From assembly GCA_035235625.1 (NCBI GenBank), contig CP141141.1:12645968-12709967 (forward strand): 64,000 nucleotides of DNA. Reading direction: 5' to 3'. Positions 12,033 to 25,219 of this stretch are shown here, one piece after another; the stretch's first letter is position 1; every line of letters starts with the position of its first letter. The notes beneath the pieces were generated by a model. That model saw nothing but the letters and a program-made list of their open reading frames with translations. It had not been told where the DNA came from and searched no databases. The position numbers and the translations under genes are program-made. Source of the stretch: Saururus chinensis (taxonomy: Eukaryota > Streptophyta > Magnoliopsida > Piperales > Saururaceae).

Positions 12033-13880
12033 TGCCTCGTCAGAAATAGATAAGAGAGGAGGAAGCTCCATGAGAACTCCTAAAGTTCAACCCTTTAGGG
12101 TTTAGGAGTTGCTAAAGCTTAGGTTGGGAGATTGAGAGATTTGTCTGCCTCGGTGGGTTTTGGTGTCTCGTTCCTTGATGCTTGCCGGATGCAGGCAGTG
12201 ATCAAGTTGCTAGACGTAGGTAGTGATTAGTGCTAGACACAGGAGGAAGGAGGACGTAGGTAATGATAAGTGCAAGAAGAGGGAAGGACACAAGTGGTGA
12301 TCAGGTTATTAGACACATGCGGTGATTAGCATTAGGTGGAGGAGGAAGGAGGAGGGAGGCAGTGAAGATGGGGGCTTTTTGTTTTAGTAAATGTGTAGGC
12401 AATGTATAATATTTTGAGCAAATCTAGGTGATCAGAAAATAGTCAATCTCTATCTAGGTAATATGTAAATAACCCTTAGGTAAAATCCTGATAAAGTTCA
12501 AAATTTTATTGCCCTACATTGAGCTCTCTATTCTCCATCAATTTTAACTATTTACAATGAATCCAATGAAACACCTAAAGAACTTAATCCTAAATATCCA
12601 TTTAAGATAAAAAAACAAAAAATATTAAAAGAAATGCACATTCCAAATGAGAACTAATTCTTGAGTCATTTTTCTTCTAGTTTTTAGTGTTTGAAAAAAT
12701 GGACAAGGGTCAAATTAATTTTCTAAAGCTTTTGTAACTAAATAAAAAAAAAGCCAAAACAAATGAGTAAAAATTGCACTTTCCAAACTATACAGAAACA
12801 CTTTAAAGAATTCCTCCATCCATCTCTTGTCATTGGACTATTTGAGACACCATAAAGACCAAATTTACTACAAAGGAAAAAGAGGATTGATTCCATCATG
12901 TACTCCGATCACAAACAATTAATCTTCTACTATAAAGGCAAAGAAGGGTTATTGGTTTAAGTTAAGTGAATGAGAATAGATGGGTAATTGGGTATCTTAT
13001 ATGAACCGGTAACAAGTATGGAGGAAGGGGTACCCATACTTGTAGGTAACTGGGTACCCGTTGACAACCCTCATCTTTTAACCATTACCTCTTTCTAAAG
13101 TATTCACCCATAAACTTTGGTCGGGTGGTTAGGTGAGCCGAGTAACTGGGTACATGTTAACAACCCTACAAGCATCCATATACCTTCATTGTGGCACATA
13201 GGTGGGTCCATCATGGCACATGGTGCAAACTTAAAAAATCACATTTTCCCCCTTTTTCACCAGAGGCAACCTCCCCTGTCTTTTGTACAATACAACCACA
13301 AAATTTGCTTGACAATCCCCTGTCTAGAGTCCCATTCAAGAGGAGAACATGAAATTTAAGAAAAAAATCAAAAGAAACATGGAAGAGATTACATTATTAT
13401 ACTTTTGATTAAGTTTTTTTCATTTTTGAGATTAGGGTAGAGCTCTCCAAAATTTTTCAAATCTCAGCCCGCTCCAAATGGAGAAATGACTAATATTTTT
13501 ATTTATAAGTAAGTCAAGTAAATAGGTCTAGAATGGGCTCAACAATAAAATAAGTCAACCCACTTAAATGACACAGACTCAAAAACGAATTTGACCAGGC
13601 CCAATCCCATTTAAAATGTTAAGTGAGGGTCTACAACCCAAGAAATTGACACACTGCCCAAGATAGTCATGGGTCCTAGGGTGGGGCCCACTTAATAAAA
13701 AAATTACATGGTAAATAACAATACTTACTATAAGTACCTGGTTTATTGTGCTAGACACTAATATTTTCCACTAAAAATCAAAATAAATCCAAAAATATTC
13801 ATAATTAAACTAAGCTATGACATAAAATATTAAAATTTTACAGTAAACAAAAAATAGTAAAATTTTACAAATCTTATACC
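12033..13880. other. intergenic DNA with two hAT-like ends
   Basis: No supportable gene. TGGGTACCCGTTGACAACCC at 13051-13070 and TGGGTACATGTTAACAACCC at 13148-13167 look like two related transposon ends in the same orientation (reverse complement GGGTTGTCAACGGGTACCCA, a hAT-like start). Opposite ends were not found. Confidence 0.35.
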
Positions 13881-13899
13881 ACCCTGATCACCCCCTCTC

Positions 13900-14336
13900 C
13901 CCTCCTTTGTCGGAGGTGGTATTATTTAAAAAAATTTTATTAGCGAAGCTTTATAAAGTGTTGCTAATAGAATATTATTAGAGACTATTTTACACAAGCA
14001 CAACTAATATTTTATTATAAGTGATGTTTATCTACTTTTTTTTATAAAATGTTCCTAAATACTATTATTTTAGCAACGTTAAAAATGACATATTGCTATA
14101 AATTAAGCCTTTAGTGACATATTAAACATCGCTAAAGCGCTATTGGCGAATCAAATATAAAACGTCACAATTGCTTATTTGCGATGCAAAAAAACATCAT
14201 AACCATTATTAGTGACTTTTTTTAACTAATAGCCATTATTGGGAATACTTTTTTATAAGCATCATAAATTTGCAGTTATGACAGGATCTTTTTCATCTCT
14301 TTTTAAGCTTGACTAATAATTTTTTTTGTTGTAGTG
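13900..14336. mobile_element. CACTA (En/Spm-like) element, right terminus
   Basis: The stretch ends in TTTTTTTGTTGTAGTG (14321-14336), the reverse complement of CACTACAACAAAAAAA, which is a classic plant CACTA terminus. The preceding 400 bp contain repeated short modules of the TTAGCGATGTTT / GCTAAAGCGCT type, like CACTA subterminal repeats. A matching left end was not located, so the left limit is approximate and the element may be truncated. Confidence 0.5.
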
Positions 14337-14428
14337 AAAAAAGAGCATGAAAAACTCTTCCTTTACCTTCCCACTTACCCTTAAATAAAAGGTGCCACAA
14401 GATTGTGTGATGAGCCCGTTGCTCGCGC

Positions 14429-14757
14429 GAGAGGCATCAAAGGGCCAGGCCTGGCCAGTCTAGGCCCAAAATAGGTCCATTACGTGGGTTAAGCTGGGCA
14501 CAGCCTGGCCCGTACCTTTTATCACTAGGCCCAACCCGGCCCCTCATGCCCTGTTTGCCAAGCCTAATAAAAAATACTTTTTAAAAAAATATTACCTTTA
14601 TAAAGCCTTATTGGCCAGAAAGCCATATGGGCATGACCTACAAGGCCCATCGGCTTCAATCCGGCTTGGCCCGCCTTGACCGGGCTGGGCTGCCAGGCCT
14701 GATAAGGCCCATGGACTTCGAATCAAGGCCCGGGCGTGGCCCTTTGACACCTTTATG
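14429..14757. mobile_element. GC-rich hAT-like MITE
   Basis: The left arm reads AGGCATCAAAGGGCCAGGCC and the right arm, reverse complemented, reads AAGGTGTCAAAGGGCCACGC. The arms match for about 26 bp, including TCAAAGGGCCA and a GGCC-rich tract. Such GGTGTCAA...GGGCC ends are typical of hAT-superfamily elements. The interior is rich in AGGCCC/GGGCCT. No 8-bp target duplication is clear and no transposase is encoded. Confidence 0.55.
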
Positions 14758-15823
14758 CACACCCTCCTATATATACTCGCAAGACTAGTGATGTTTCGAC
14801 CTCCGAAAGGCACATACCTAGTACCTGGTTCCGAGCTAATATAGATGGGTCCTCTGCATTAAAAAAAAAACGGCCAGCTCATTTATACCGAAAGCGGCCG
14901 CCGACCTGTGCCTTCTCGTACTGGACCACAGACTCACATGAAACCTACTCTTTGCCTTGGGTACGAACAGTAAACCCACTCAACAAAGTAGTAAAGAGTA
15001 AGCCACTAATATGTTTGGATGATCTACAAAGCCATCCCTAATGTTCTCAGATTGTATGTTCCTTCAAGACGGTCTGGTCTGGCTGTTTTATTGAAGACAT
15101 CTTATTCCTAATATGTTTGGCTTGGTGTCAGTCTAAAGAAACCAACGTATCTTCCAAGAAAAATTTACCCACCAAGTCATCATATTCAAGCACCGCAAAG
15201 CAGGCTGGAGTATGCACTTATGTCATCTTAGTCCCTCAAATTGCCAAATGTTTAGATGATCAATTTCTCTTTTTGTGTCTCATAGTTGAAGGTTATAATT
15301 TTCTTTACTGACTCTTGGTACTTCTCCTTTGTGCTTAATAGAATTTTTATTGATAAAAAAAATCTTGACAATGATCAAAAAGTCTCCCTCAAGATCGATA
15401 AGTACACTTGATACGCAGAATTAGATTGATGTGAGGGATCATTACCGTTAAATGACATGTCCTGAAGGATCTGAGGGATCATGTCTGATACTGTAGATTG
15501 TTTTTTTGCAATTAAATGTAAAGTGGCTTAATGACGTTGACATAGATCACACAATTTTTATTTTTTTTCTAAATCAAGCATCACACAAAATAATGCACCT
15601 AGTAATCCCCATCGATCCACATTGTATCTTAGAAGAAATTGGGCTTTATTAATGACTTTCATGTCCATATGACATTCTCAACAAAGAAAAGAAGCTGACT
15701 TTCATTAAACAAATCATATGACTAAGAATACTAGATATATTATTATTATAAACAAAAGGAGAAGGATTGACCCCAAAAAGACAAAAGATTTTCACACATC
15801 AGATGGTAGACTAGAAAAACGAC
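14758..15823. other. non-coding, 3' flank of DCR-like gene
   Basis: No gene recognised. The last few hundred bases are the likely 3' UTR and downstream region of the minus-strand acyltransferase gene. Confidence 0.4.
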
Positions 15824-17897
15824 TTAGGCAATTGTAAACTCATGATCCTTCTCCAGAATTTCCAAGGCCTTGGGATCCAGGCTAATCTCCACATCCACAC
15901 TCTTTCCCCCATCCTTGCCGGGGTACAAGAACACCATCCCATCAAACTTGTTGTTGCTGCCACTCCTCACTCTCTCCGGCTGGCCCCAACCGAAGTCCAC
16001 TTCGTAGACCCGGAATCTTGGCGAGCTCCCCACGGCCACGCAGTTGAGCCCGGCATCCTTGTATTGGTACAACTTGGGTGCTGCTTCCCACTCCTCCGAC
16101 CGGCGGGTGATTGCCTTTGCATCATGGGAATCAATTACTTGTTGGACGAGGTTGGCCCCAAACTCCGGCGGGTGGGCCAGCAGCATCCCGGTGGCCGTCC
16201 CCGTGAACACTGCCTGAATGAGGTTGCCGAAGTAGTTGTCCGGCATCGGCGGCTCCACCCGCTTCCGGCAGTCCATGAAGACGGTGAACACCGTAATATC
16301 CTCGGGCTTAAGGCCCCGGGCACGGGTGACGGCCCGCCAGAGGTGGACCCCTAGTGACTGGAATGCTGAAAAGGGCTTGCACCCTTCCGGCCTGCTGGCG
16401 TTAGCAGCTGCTTTGATTTTGTGCATTGCCTCCTCGGAGAACCGGAAGACCCTCTGTGGGAGGAGCGGCTCCGGCGGGACCTCCACCACCTCGCCGTTGA
16501 CGGCGGAAGCGGGGAGGTCCAACTTCAAACGTATGGCACGTGCTTGGGTCCGGTCGTGGAACGGAACCATGGAGATGGAGTGGCTGCCTCGGCAGAGCTC
16601 GGCCCAGGCACTCATGAAGTGCCATGTTGAATAGCCGTCCAGGATCACATGGTTGAATGCACACCCAACAGCCAATCCGTCCTTCAGCTTCGTGAACTGT
16701 TTCAATCAGCAAGAATGCAATTAGCTCATCCAAAACTCAAAGAAAGTGTGGGGACCAGCATCCAGTTGTACTTCAAAAGGATTTTGGGATCCACTGCAAA
16801 ACGGTCGGATTGACATGGGATAAATCTCCCTGTGCCAAACCTTCCATTGGTACTTGGTGCAGCAATAGAAAATTAAGTGGGTCCCATTGAACATTCTTAC
16901 CATGTCCAAAAGTGCCTAGACAGCGGGCCCCAGTTCAGAGGTTACTTGTAAGTTGTAATGCAAAGTCGAGCATGTGGAGAAAGAGCCTTGGTTAAGGAAC
17001 TTCCTTCAGTTTACACGAAGTAAAAGGACATGGCAATAGGCAACATTGCAAGATGTATTCGACTGATTCACAAGAGCAAGTAACATTTGACAATCACATG
17101 ACACAGAGGAAGTGGGACCTCGATTTAGATACATAGCCACATTTCAATTGGAGCAATGCCGTATCAACATTCGCCATACATATACACTATGTTAGCCATG
17201 TATTTCACCGCTTACCAAACTTGATAGGTTGTTTGGGTAAGTGTTAAATTACACTACCAATATAGTGTACTACAGACCCCAATGCTGACATGCAGACACC
17301 GGCTTTTGCAGGCCAAGAGCAATCCAAGATGAAATTAAACAGTTAAATTGGGAAGAATATGAAATCTCACTCCCCCCACACAGGAGGATATCTTTGATGC
17401 GTATTGGAAAAGTAGTAGTAAAAATAAGAACAAGGAGGAGTGACCTGCACAGAGAGAAGTGGCCGGTGGAACCCTTCAAGATTGAGCACTCCGGTGAAGG
17501 GAACAATTTCCTGCAGTATGTTGGACACTTTGTCCTGCGACAGCTCCTCCACACCAACCCCTTCTGCTACGGCCTCAATGACTTCCACTCCGGCGCCGTT
17601 GTCGCCGCACTTCTCCACCCGGAGCACCCCCTCATCATCCATCCCAAGTCTGCCAGACAGGGGGTAGAAGTGCTCCAACACAGCCCCCAGCCCCTCCTTC
17701 AGCTTCGCCACTCTTCCCTCAAAGTCATCCCCCTTGTAGAGCAACACCTTCTGATTGTAATAGAAAGTCACATAGGGCAAATCAAATGTGACCAATGGGC
17801 ACTCTTGTTTCGCCACAGTTTTGCTAGGGAAAACCTTGGTTTTGCTCACCACCTTCACCAATCCGACCTCCTCCTCCTTCCCATTCTCTATGGCCAT
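15824..17897 (-). CDS. DCR: BAHD acyltransferase, DCR-like (two exons)
   Basis: Complete gene: exon 1 is 17897-17445 (151 codons) and exon 2 is 16696-15824 (290 codons plus stop), together 441 residues, normal for BAHD enzymes. The intron (17444-16697, 748 bp) starts GTCACT and ends AACAG, in phase 0 after ...HRPLLSVQ. The catalytic motif HxxxD is HVILD (residues 167-171) and the structural motif DFGWG is at residues 385-389. The adjoining stretches STWHFMSAWAELCRG, YFGNLIQAVFTGTA and NCVAVGSSPRFRVYEVDFG resemble Arabidopsis DCR (DEFECTIVE IN CUTICULAR RIDGES), which acts in the cytosol and is needed for incorporating hydroxy-fatty acids into cutin. Like other BAHD enzymes it should transfer acyl groups from CoA thioesters. 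Start: first ATG of MAIENG with no upstream in-frame candidate. I see no lesions, so it should be functional. Orthology to DCR rather than a close paralogue is inferred. Confidence 0.9.
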
Positions 17898-17994
17898 CTC
17901 AGCTTTTGATCAACTTTTCAAACAAGGGATGGAGGAAAATCAGGTTGCTGGAGGGAGGTGGATTTTGAGGCCGTTTGGCTGGCAATACGATGGA

Positions 17995-18048
17995 GTTATA
18001 AAGAGACCAGTTCAACTCGGTAGGGACGCAGTTGGGTTTGTATTTATG
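17995..18048 (-). promoter_or_regulatory. candidate TATA boxes of the DCR-like gene
   Basis: On the minus strand CTTTATAACT (about 18004-17995) and CCCATAAATA (18050-18041) lie about 100 and 145 bp upstream of the DCR-like ATG, within the usual distance for a plant core promoter with a short 5' UTR. Choice between them is open. Confidence 0.35.
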
Positions 18049-18523
18049 GGATTCACAGACGGTAGGTGTGGCAAATTCAATGTCATTGGGGTGGGGGATC
18101 CTTAAATTCCACCAATCTGATGGCCACAAGGGGTAATGGCTATTAGGTGGTGCATGTGACGATAAATGAAAATTTTCACTGGAAGTAGCCTCAATTCAAT
18201 TCCTCATTAACTTGCCATCCAAAGAGGTTGAGTTGAACTGTTGAAGACTTTAGAAAGTTGCTTTCCAACCACTGAGCATGACCACTTCTTGATGACGTGG
18301 TCGTTTCCTTTTGTTAGTCATAAGGACCTGATCATGAAATCTCAATCACCCTCCATGGGTTTAAGACCTTACATGCATTCCTAGTAGTGGGCAGTCATGT
18401 AAATGAAAATTACTCACCGTAGTGGACTCCGCTGTGATGGGCGGCCAAGAAAGGATAAGCCAGCATTCCCTCTTTTAGCCAGCTGCCAGCACCCCTAACA
18501 CGGCCACCGTCTTTCGGCCACCG

Positions 18524-18668
18524 TCTTTTTGACATTGAGAAATCAAAAAGCTACTTCTTCTTCTTAAAGTTGTTGATGAGTGGGGCTCATTTTTATAGGT
18601 ATCACTCATCAAAAGTTTTGAAAAGATGAAGTATCTTTTTGACGTTGTTTTTTCAATGTCACAAAAGT
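18524..18668. mobile_element. small MITE-like inverted-repeat unit
   Basis: The left arm CTTTTTGACATTGAGAAATC, then CAAAAAGCTACTTCTTC, is matched in reverse by the right arm (reverse complement TTTTGTGACATTGAAAAAAC, then GTCAAAAAGATACTTC). The pair frames about 50 bp containing a second inner hairpin (GATGAGTGgggct...atcACTCATC). About 145 bp in all, in the DCR upstream region. No clear target duplication. Confidence 0.45.
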
Positions 18669-21093
18669 ATTTTTCTATCTATAATCCCTCCTTTCTATAC
18701 AAAATAGTTATATTTAAAAAAAATAATAATTTTTGTTTAATAGTGAATTTTTTTTTATAAGAAGAGAAAATAAATTTACAATACTCTTTTTTAAGTGCCA
18801 AACTCCTTAAATTAAACAAAATAAAACTATTAAAATAGATTAAACTTTTTTTGCCAAATAGGGGGACTAAAAAAGTATATAGCAGGGTAAGCTGACTACA
18901 TAGGTGAAACGAATAACTCATCCAATGACAAATGTTGAACACTGGCAATAAAACCTGGTGGGCTCTTCCAAGTAGGTCAAGTTCATCATATTTGTGAAGG
19001 CTAGAAATCAATAGCATTTCTAGTTGCATATGGTTGTTGGTTAATGCAGATTATCATACGCTGCCACCGACAGATAAAGGTTGATATTCAACACTTGAAA
19101 TTGTATGAACCTAAGATGAGAGGAATCCATTCTGATGATAGTTCTGATGCCTAGGAAAGAAGCTGATACTCTATAATCATTTGCCAGAGCTTGCTCTGCC
19201 GTCAGGATGCTTTTCTGGCAGTAACTGCCTCTCCGAGTGATATTGGTCTAACTGATATTCTATTTGGAGGCCTCAAGTTCAACTTCTAGTTGGCAACCAT
19301 GGCCCTCCATATTTGCAGTGAGAAAATCCTGTCTGAAGTTACAATTGGTGAGCTGGTGGCACATTTATATTCATCTTCTTGCTTTGTCCGTCATGGGTCC
19401 CAAACTCCAAAAGCAGAGAGTTATATGGCAAGTTGCAGCGTGGACGATGTTGTTTGTATTAACTAGCTTACTAAAAATCCGGGGAAACTAGCTGTCGAAT
19501 GTGTGTCCTCAAGAGATTCCTCTCTGTAAACTTTTGTACTTTGGAAACTTGTGTAAATATTCACTTGGTTGTTGCCTCTATTAAAAGGGATAGTAACTTC
19601 ATCACGATCATGATTTTTTCTGTCATGCAGTGTACTTACACTTGACAATTTCAATACAAATTTCCTTTGTTTCAAGGTGTGATTATGGCAAGTTATCTTT
19701 TCAAACCACAACAAGGAAATAATTCGTGACACATGAAACACATTAGACAGAAGAAATTAATATACATATAGAATGTGTGAATTGGATAAGGGAAATTAAT
19801 AGGTCTAGTTCGTCAAAATATATATTTTTTTTATGTTAATAAGGGTCTCCGGTTATTAGGAACCGACTAAAAGGATAGGGCAACTAGCATCTCAGAGCAC
19901 CGTATCTCACTGCCTGTAAAATGGAGTGGTTATTTAAACTCAAGACCTTGTCTCCTCGACATGTGGTCCTGACCAACCCACCAACTGTAAAGTGTATCTT
20001 AGCGTTCTAAAGTAGATCTGAAAGACACACCTGACTGCTGAGGCTCCAACTTTCCAATGCTACATGTCCATTGTGGGGCCTAACTTTTGACCTCGACTTG
20101 TCTAAACAAGTATCTTTTATAAAACTAACCTGAATCTGATCCAAAATGAACCAAACTAGAATAATGTAGGTGAGTATGGCCACAAAGTCGTTATTAGGGA
20201 AAATTGCAATTCCTTTTGCTGGCATATGCTTCTGCATGTTTGGAAGTTTAAAATGTCATTAGCAATTTCTAATGAAGGAGGCGTGAGGAATATGTCTTTG
20301 TTCAAAAACAGTATGCGTGAAGACCAAGTCTTTTTAACATGCTATCATTAAAAGTAATTGTGTGCCTAATTGACTATGATCCTTAAATTGGTTAGTGGTT
20401 GGTTGTTTCGTGAACATGTTGAAACAGTTTTTTCCAATTTCTAATGAAGATGACGTGAACAATGTGGTTTTGTTTAAAATTAATTTGTGTGAACACCTTC
20501 AAATCTATGGCCCTCCATATGTTAAAGGTGAAATAACAAACTTGAGGGAAGAAATAACTAATAGATAGCTTGAAAAGAATTGCATTTATTGATGTGGAGA
20601 AAATTGGAATTGGTTGTCTTGATTAATCTTAACTCATTTTATTTGAACATTTATTACTTTTAGACAATATTTTGTAGGAATGTTCTTATTTAGTGATGTA
20701 CAAGTTGATTATAAGTTGAAGACAACATCGCTTAGGTTTGGTATGTCATATATTAATGGGAAAAGTTATTGTTAAGTTGGATAATCAGTCTCTGTCTAAT
20801 TATGTAATATTGAGCTGCAATTTTCTTTTTCCAAATTGATGGGTTGTAGTGTTTTGTAACAAAATATCAAAATTGGAAGATTGTAAGAATATGTGGTTAT
20901 ATATATTGTATTGACTTATTTTGATTATTAAAATAATGTCTAATATGTGCAAATTTTGAGTTTGGGTATTGCTAAATACCATATGTTGAAGCTGAAATAG
21001 AGAAGCAAACTCAATCAGTATTTCAATAGGTAAAAATGCACACACACATATCACACTAATACACTTCAGGGTTAAAAGAACTTTATTTTGGAG
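18669..21093. other. intergenic DNA with a local imperfect duplication
   Basis: No supportable gene; a 3'-UTR-like stretch at about 19050-19600 could be a decayed gene end, but no protein is recognisable. Two imperfect copies of a block containing CAATTTCTAATGAAG...GCGTGAAGACC lie at about 20260-20330 and 20438-20500. Confidence 0.35.
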
Positions 21094-22344
21094 TGTTGTA
21101 GAGAGTTAGAGACATTTTGAATGAAAACTGAGTTTTTGTTTATAAGTGATTGGTTTCTAGTGATTGAACTATCAATCGGCCTTAAATGTTATTCGATTGG
21201 TGTGCAAATCAAGTGATTACAGTAGGTTAAAAAATCAATCATTTGCTAAATTGATCAATTGCACTTAGATCAAATTGATTTTAGTTACCTAAACAAAAGA
21301 TTGCTTTAGTAAACAATCAATCATACTGTTGCTTTTATCGATCTAGTGTTTTGGTAGAAGGATTGATAAATTGGGCAATTGTGTTTAAATATAACAGGGA
21401 ACAATCGATCGCCCTATAGAATAATCGATCATTCTGAAGCACAATTATTTGAAATAGGCTATTTCAGTTTGGTTTAGATTCCTATTTGAGTTAAACTTCC
21501 TTAGCCAATGTGGGGACCTATAAAAGAGGTCTACAACATAGGAGAGAGAGAGGGATAGAGAGAGAAAAAGAATTAGAAAAAGGCTTGAAAAGCTTAGAGA
21601 AAAAGGGTGTAACTTCTCTAATGTGTTTGAGTGAGAATTAGTTTTCTTCTCCGTATCCATATCAACCATAATAAAAAAGAGTGATTAGAGTTGAGTGGAG
21701 AGCACAAAATGTTTGCTAAAGAAAGTTGCTAAGAAAATAAAAAAGAAAGGAGATTCATACTAAAGGGACTTGCTATGAATAACTAGATCTGTCAGAAGCA
21801 CAACAATAGTTAAAGATCAAGTTGATGTAAGTAAACAACTTAAGAGTGGTTGATTCAGAGCTAGATGAGAAGTCTCCCACCCCCCACTTTATCCAGCCTA
21901 CCCCCTTAACACAGTTGGTAGATATCCACCGTCTGTGTATATTGGGCCAATGGATATCTACTGACTGTATAGAAATGGGGTGGATTGGATAAAGTGGGGG
22001 ATGACAGACTTCTCATCCTTAGGAGTTTAGAGTGGTGTGAAGAGTCAGCCGAGTAAAAGAAAAAAGAAGGGTCTTTTGTCTTTTAAAACCAGTTAGTTTA
22101 CTTAATGCATACTTGATCTAAACAGAGTGTCATATCATTTTCAAATTAATTCTTATGTATTAATTAGTGTAATTGATTTGCATAATTTTATATGAACACA
22201 TAGGAATTTGAAGCACTAGCTTATCAAAATTTGAATTTTGATTTTAGTTTGGAAGGGAAGGATATATCTTATAACTTAATTGCAAGTTGAAGGCAATTAA
22301 TCTTTCTCGATTTGTGTATCATGCTTCCCTCCTACAAACCAACA
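21094..22344 (+). mobile_element. probable LTR of decayed Ty1/copia element
   Basis: Begins TGTTGTAGAG and ends ACCAACA, immediately before TGGTAGCTAAGG (22347-22358), a degenerate form of the copia Met-tRNA primer site TGGTATCAGAGC. A good TATA box, CTATAAAAGAGG, sits at about 21517-21528, as expected of an LTR promoter. It contains a GATCG-rich cluster (about 21170-21435) and a purine tract of GAGA repeats at 21543. The left boundary is uncertain; no partner LTR was found. Confidence 0.4.
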
Positions 22345-22988
22345 AGTGGTAGCTAAGGATATTTAGATTTTTTTGTAGTTTGATTTTACTTTTGTTGCCA
22401 TGGAATTAAAAAAGATGTTTAGTTTGTCCTCCTTGTTTCAATTTTTGTTGTTGCTAGAAATAATCATGTTTTTTATGAGTCAAAGATGCTTAGATCTATA
22501 TTTTGTGCTATAGGACATGAAAAATATGAAATTTTGCATGCTAAATCTTTGTGTGATGATAAGAATAATGAATTGCTTTTGAAGATTGAGAAATTAGAGG
22601 ATGAATTAAAATTTTTGGGTGCAAAATTGAAGTAATTGTTTTAATGACAAAGAAAAATTAGATAAAATTCTCTTAATTGGTCAACTTGGGAATAATTAGA
22701 GTGGATTGGGATACGTAAATCATAAAAACTCAAATCTCAAAGTAGCAATAAATTTGTTAGGGCTAGTAGGGTGAATAAAAATGGTGTTATTTCTTCTAAT
22801 TCTAAATATTTAGTTAAACCTCAACCTTCTAAGAAAGAACTAGTGACTAAATTTAAACCTATAAAAAATAAGTTAGTGAAAAAGACACCCTATGTGAGAG
22901 ATAATGTTCAAATTAATTTGCTGAAACAAATGAATTAGATAAAAAGCTAAAAAAGTTTAGTGAGAAGGTTTAGAACCTAAAACATATG
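22345..22988 (+). pseudogene. copia gag remnant, interrupted by later insertions
   Basis: Translation with frameshifts gives KIEKLEDELKFLGAKLK, then KLDKILLIGQ and SGLGYV, motifs seen in gag of some plant copia-like elements. Numerous stops and shifts make it dead. It is followed at once by a solo LTR (22989) and the 22-kb Tat element; the rest of the copia element resumes at 46435, where a protease-like motif is seen. Confidence 0.4.
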
Positions 22989-23816
22989 TGATCGTTTATA
23001 ATTTAACCATTTGCAAGTGTACAAGGTAATTGTACTAGGATAAGTATTTAAGGGTTGTCAAACTTTAGGGATTGATGAATTATTACTAAATCTAAGGGAG
23101 GAATTTGTTTATTAGTAACTAAAACAACTTAAACTTTAATTAAGTAAAGGAAGTAATCACTAAATTAAAAGGAAGAGATCAACATAATGAAAATTACCTA
23201 GGAAATCGAATCCACTATATAATTATAACGATCTCTTAATATTTAATTTAAATCTAGTCTAAATATGAACAAGTATTCTCAACTACAAGTTACAATTACT
23301 TCAAAAAGAATCATTAATCAAATCCATAGCATGAACTATCTTTGACAATAGCACGAATCAACTATAGTAAAGTAAACTAAACTATAAGTATGACTCGTCA
23401 AATCTTAGTATAACTCATCCAATTCATTAATTATATGAACATTAAAACAATTGCATGGTCATCTCATCTAAATCACAGAAATTAGAATCAATATAAATAT
23501 CAAAACAACATCAATCTATCATCTACAAGACAATAAATCAACATAGATTTGAATAAACATGAAAAATTCTTCCATTAAAAAGAAAATTTTTATCATACAA
23601 TTGTCATTATTCACAACTAATATCTAAATTAAAAATAAAAAAAATTCATTTTATAAGAAAGCTCTTGAATCTCCATTGAAAGCTTTGAATTATCTTCCAT
23701 CTTCTCTTTAGAAAATCTACCCAAAAACCTTCAATTTCAAGAAAAATATGTCTTTATATAAACATAGGAATCATAGGAGGAAGTCTAACATGAAACTCAA
23801 AATTGGATAAAAATAG
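22989..23816 (-). mobile_element. Athila-like solo LTR, left segment
   Basis: Starts TGATCGTTTATAATTT and is collinear with the LTR at 50767-51933 over its whole length. It breaks at 23816, exactly at the AATAG target site of the Tat element, and resumes at 46147. The left flanking bases ATATG (22984-22988) match ATATT (46435-46439) after the other end, a 4/5 target duplication. No gag or pol is attached, so it is a solo LTR of about 1.1 kb. Confidence 0.65.
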
Positions 23817-25215
23817 TGTTGGTGGATTTCGGTAGTTCTCTATGCACAAGACAAGGAAATGGATCGGATGATCCTCCTTGCAAGGGATAGAGAAGAACCT
23901 TTTTTTTTTACGTGGGACGACCTTCTCTTGATTAATCAAGACTACTCTTTATACTTTGAAGTGAGTAGTAGTGATTAATCAATTTTCAAAACCCTTCAAT
24001 TAGTTGGCAAAAATGAAAGAAACAACTGAAATTTTATTAAAATAAGAAAAGAGAATTGCCAGGAGAAGTGGCTACAACTTTCAAGTTAAAAAAAATAAAA
24101 GAAAATAAGAAAATAAGGAAAATTCTTCTTGAAGATGAGAGCTCCCCTTGCACAAATTCTTCTTCCTTCTTGGTTGCTTCTGCTTGTCTTCCGATTCCTC
24201 GATCTTCTTCGACTTTTTGAAGGTCAAGGCTTTTTAGGAATTTGGTGTATGATGGACTTCTGGATTTCTCTTTGGAGGTTCCCTAGACTTGAATGCCAAA
24301 AGCCCCTTCTTATGGAAATGAAGGGGTATTTATAGGATGAGAGTTGCATGGTTAAGCAAAGTAATGTGGTGAGTTAGAAAGGTAGTTTATGAGAAGTAGA
24401 GAATGGATTAATGGGAGTGTTGGTGAGAACCACTTGATTAATGGAGGAAGTAGGAAGTGTGAAAGAAGACCGGGCATTATACCTTTGACTTGGTCATCTC
24501 CACTTTTTTTTATTATTATATTTTTTTTATTTTATCATCCTTTTTTTTATAGTAGGGGATCACGAGCATCAAGGCTTTGATTTAATCTTCTCATTCCTTA
24601 TGTGGGGCCCATGAAATTTTCCACACAACTTCTTTTTAAAAAAAAAAAAACTAAATAATAGTGTAGGACCCACGAGTCTTACCTAGCCTCTTTCATTTAT
24701 TTCTGTTTTATGACTATTTTGTTGTGAGACTTATGAGGTCCTACATAGTCCTTTACAAATTTTTATTATGTGGCCATGTGAGGCTTACAAAGCTTCCCTC
24801 AGTGTTTAACTTTGAATGTAAAGAGGCCCCCATAATGTCCTCTCACAATAAATTTTTTGTTGGAAGCCTTAGTCCATTCCTACATGTGTAGGATTTAGAT
24901 CTTACCTCTTCACTAATTTTTTTTGTTAAAAGCCTTAGTCTATTCCTACGTGTGTAGGATTAGATTTTGCTTCCTTACTTTTTTTTTTTCTTTTTAGACT
25001 TTTTCCACTTCAAAGACTTTGTCTATTTAAAAATTTGGTCTCACTCAGAGCTAGTCAAGCTCCGAAATCTTGGCCTTTGGATTTTGATAAAATTTTTCTT
25101 TGTTTGGATTTTATCCGAATTTGAGACTTTATCCATTTTGAAAACTTAGAGTTATCTAAAACTAGTCAAGCTCCGAGATCTTTGCAATTGAATTTTGATT
25201 TTTTTTATGTCAACA
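23817..25215 (-). repeat. 3' LTR of the Tat element
   Basis: Direct copy of 44729-46141. It contains the same LTR promoter box (CCTATAAATACCCC on the minus strand, about 24336-24323). Slightly shorter than the 5' LTR because of small indels in poly-T tracts. Confidence 0.9.
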
Positions 25216-25219
25216 GACA

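Noticed and set aside
15842-16634. Forward frames opposite the DCR-like exon 2
   Set aside because: Shadows of the acyltransferase coding strand; no independent features.
18679-19741. Possible gene fragments upstream of DCR
   Set aside because: Frames are short, AT-rich and without recognisable domains; possible old UTR sequence only.
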